Below, piece by piece: positions 63,125 through 64,000 of a stretch of 64,000 nt of DNA. The notes under the pieces are model-generated. The model did no database searches. It saw nothing but the letters and a program-made list of their open reading frames with translations, and was not told the DNA's origin. The DNA comes from Paraburkholderia phenazinium. GTDB taxonomy: Bacteria > Pseudomonadota > Gammaproteobacteria > Burkholderiales > Burkholderiaceae. The translations under genes and the position numbers were made by a program. How positions within the stretch are numbered: position 1 is the stretch's first letter; each line of letters opens with the position of its first letter. The DNA is taken from assembly GCF_900141745.1 (NCBI RefSeq), contig NZ_FSRM01000001.1, positions 744,001 to 808,000 of the forward strand, given 5' to 3'.

Positions 63125-64000
63125 TTACTCGTCGATGCCGCCGGAGACCGGCTGGCGGGGTGACGTGGGCTGAATGCTGTCGTCGCGCGACGGCGCGGCG
63201 GCGCTCGGCGCCGAATCGCTCGCCGGGCGCGGATGACGCGGACCGGATTTGCGCGGCACGGGCGTTTTCGCGGGTGCCGAGGCAGGGTCATCCAGCGTCG
63301 TTGTGGCGACGAACGGAGCAGAGGCATCGGCTGCCGTCGCGGCGACCGGTTTGGTGCCTGCCTTGCCCGCTCCCTTATCTGCAGGTGCTGCGACTACCGG
63401 GCCGGCCGGCGCTGCAGGTGTCACGTCCGAGGCGGCCGACGCCGCAGAGGGCGCAGACGCCCCGGCCGCATTCGAAGCGGCGCCGGGTATCGGCAACGGC
63501 GTGAAGCCAGCGGCAACCGAAGCCGGTTGCGAGATCTCGACGGAAGTCGGCGCTGCGCCGATGACCGGTGCCGACGCATCCGCCGTTGCCGAAGCCGCCG
63601 CAGCGACAGCTGCCGCTTCGGCGCCCGGCTTCTGCCGGTCGACGAGGTAATAGTCGAGCACGCGACGCGCGATCGGGCCAGCGACTTCCGCACCCCAGCC
63701 GCCGTTTTCGACGATCAGCGCGAGCGCGATCTTCGGATTGTCTGCTGGCGCGAATGCGATAAAGAGCGCGTGGTCACGCAGATTTTCAGGGATTGCGTGG
63801 CCCTTGTAGTTGGCGCCCTGCAGCGAATACACCTGGGCCGTACCGGTTTTGCCGGCCGCCTGATAAGGTGCGCCGATGAAAACCTTCGACGCGGTACCGC
63901 TGTTCACGACACCGACCATCGCGCGCTTGACGATATCAATATCGTTCTGCGGCACGTCGATGCGGCCATCGTCCTTTGGCACGGTCAGGCGCGTGTCCTT
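63125..64000 (-). CDS. mrdA: Penicillin-binding protein 2, C-terminal part (5' end outside window)
   Basis: The last 291 codons of the PBP2 transpeptidase of the elongasome. The KTGT box (AAGKTGTAQVYS) and ENGGWGAEVAGPIARRVLDYYL mark the end of the catalytic domain. A 150-residue Ala/Pro/Ser-rich tail then follows (DASAPVIGAAP, SAPSAASAASD), of low complexity. The frame continues past base 64000. rodA starts 10 bases downstream. Confidence 0.94.
   Translation of the reverse strand, partial: KDTRLTVPKDDGRIDVPQNDIDIVKRAMVGVVNSGTASKVFIGAPYQAAGKTGTAQVYSLQGANYKGHAIPENLRDHALFIAFAPADNPKIALALIVENGGWGAEVAGPIARRVLDYYLVDRQKPGAEAAAVAAAASATADASAPVIGAAPTSVEISQPASVAAGFTPLPIPGAASNAAGASAPSAASAASDVTPAAPAGPVVAAPADKGAGKAGTKPVAATAADASAPFVATTTLDDPASAPAKTPVPRKSGPRHPRPASDSAPSAAAPSRDDSIQPTSPRQPVSGGIDE

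Overview
The window is a high-GC bacterial chromosome segment that fits the Burkholderiales, most likely Paraburkholderia or Burkholderia. The grounds are the style of the core genes (a DUF4390-NtrY-like kinase-short regulator operon behind rsmB; queC-queE-queD; rodA next to an mrdA with an Ala/Pro-rich tail; GTP-dependent pckG; topB with a Lys/Ala-rich tail), the AtuA/CitMHS catabolic cluster and the VgrG/PAAR accessory genes. This assignment is inference from gene content; no database search was run.

Layout. 1-6.1 kb: a type VI secretion island (VgrG cut by the window edge, a large M23-like/SH3-like/EF-hand cargo protein with an AT-rich C-terminal toxin domain, a periplasmic immunity protein, a PAAR spike protein). 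6.1-7.8 kb: a retron-like reverse transcriptase whose N-terminal part lies in a different frame, followed upstream by a hairpin-rich non-coding stretch. 7.8-13.6 kb: tannase-like esterase, AtuA pair, CitMHS transporter and a divergent LysR regulator. 13.6-14.8 kb: a non-coding gap with two perfect DnaA boxes, then an AraC/GyrI regulator. 15-19.5 kb: eutBC (ethanolamine to acetaldehyde) facing a DUF779 protein and an acetaldehyde-type dehydrogenase that has a sigma-54 promoter and upstream dyads. 19.6-24.1 kb: cadmium/zinc exporter cadA and cadR with a clear MerR-type operator, a zinc-ribbon protein and dbpA. 24.1-27.4 kb: a chemoreceptor coupled to a small gene, then a divergent SOS-box module of small unknown proteins.

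27.5-30.9 kb: a second T6SS cargo protein, paralogous to the first along most of its length but carrying an unrelated lambda-endolysin-like C-terminus and its own immunity gene. 30.9-37.6 kb: a ragged accessory region next to tRNA-Lys (gene fragments, an AlpA-like regulator, small exported proteins, and a three-gene TIGR04255/HTH/unknown cassette behind a tandem-repeat promoter). No integrase is visible.

37.7-64 kb is essentially core: tRNA-Lys, thioesterase, patatin, 2-hydroxyacid dehydrogenase, pckG, LysR, topB, thioredoxin-like protein, dprA, def-fmt, LysE exporter, htpX, rsmB-DUF4390-sensor kinase-regulator, tRNA-Phe, queC-queE-queD, HpcH/HpaI aldolase, Sel1 protein, rodA and the 3' part of mrdA. 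Best candidates for something new are the frame-broken retron-like RT, the swapped-tail T6SS effector pair, the SOS-controlled small genes and the TIGR04255 cassette.
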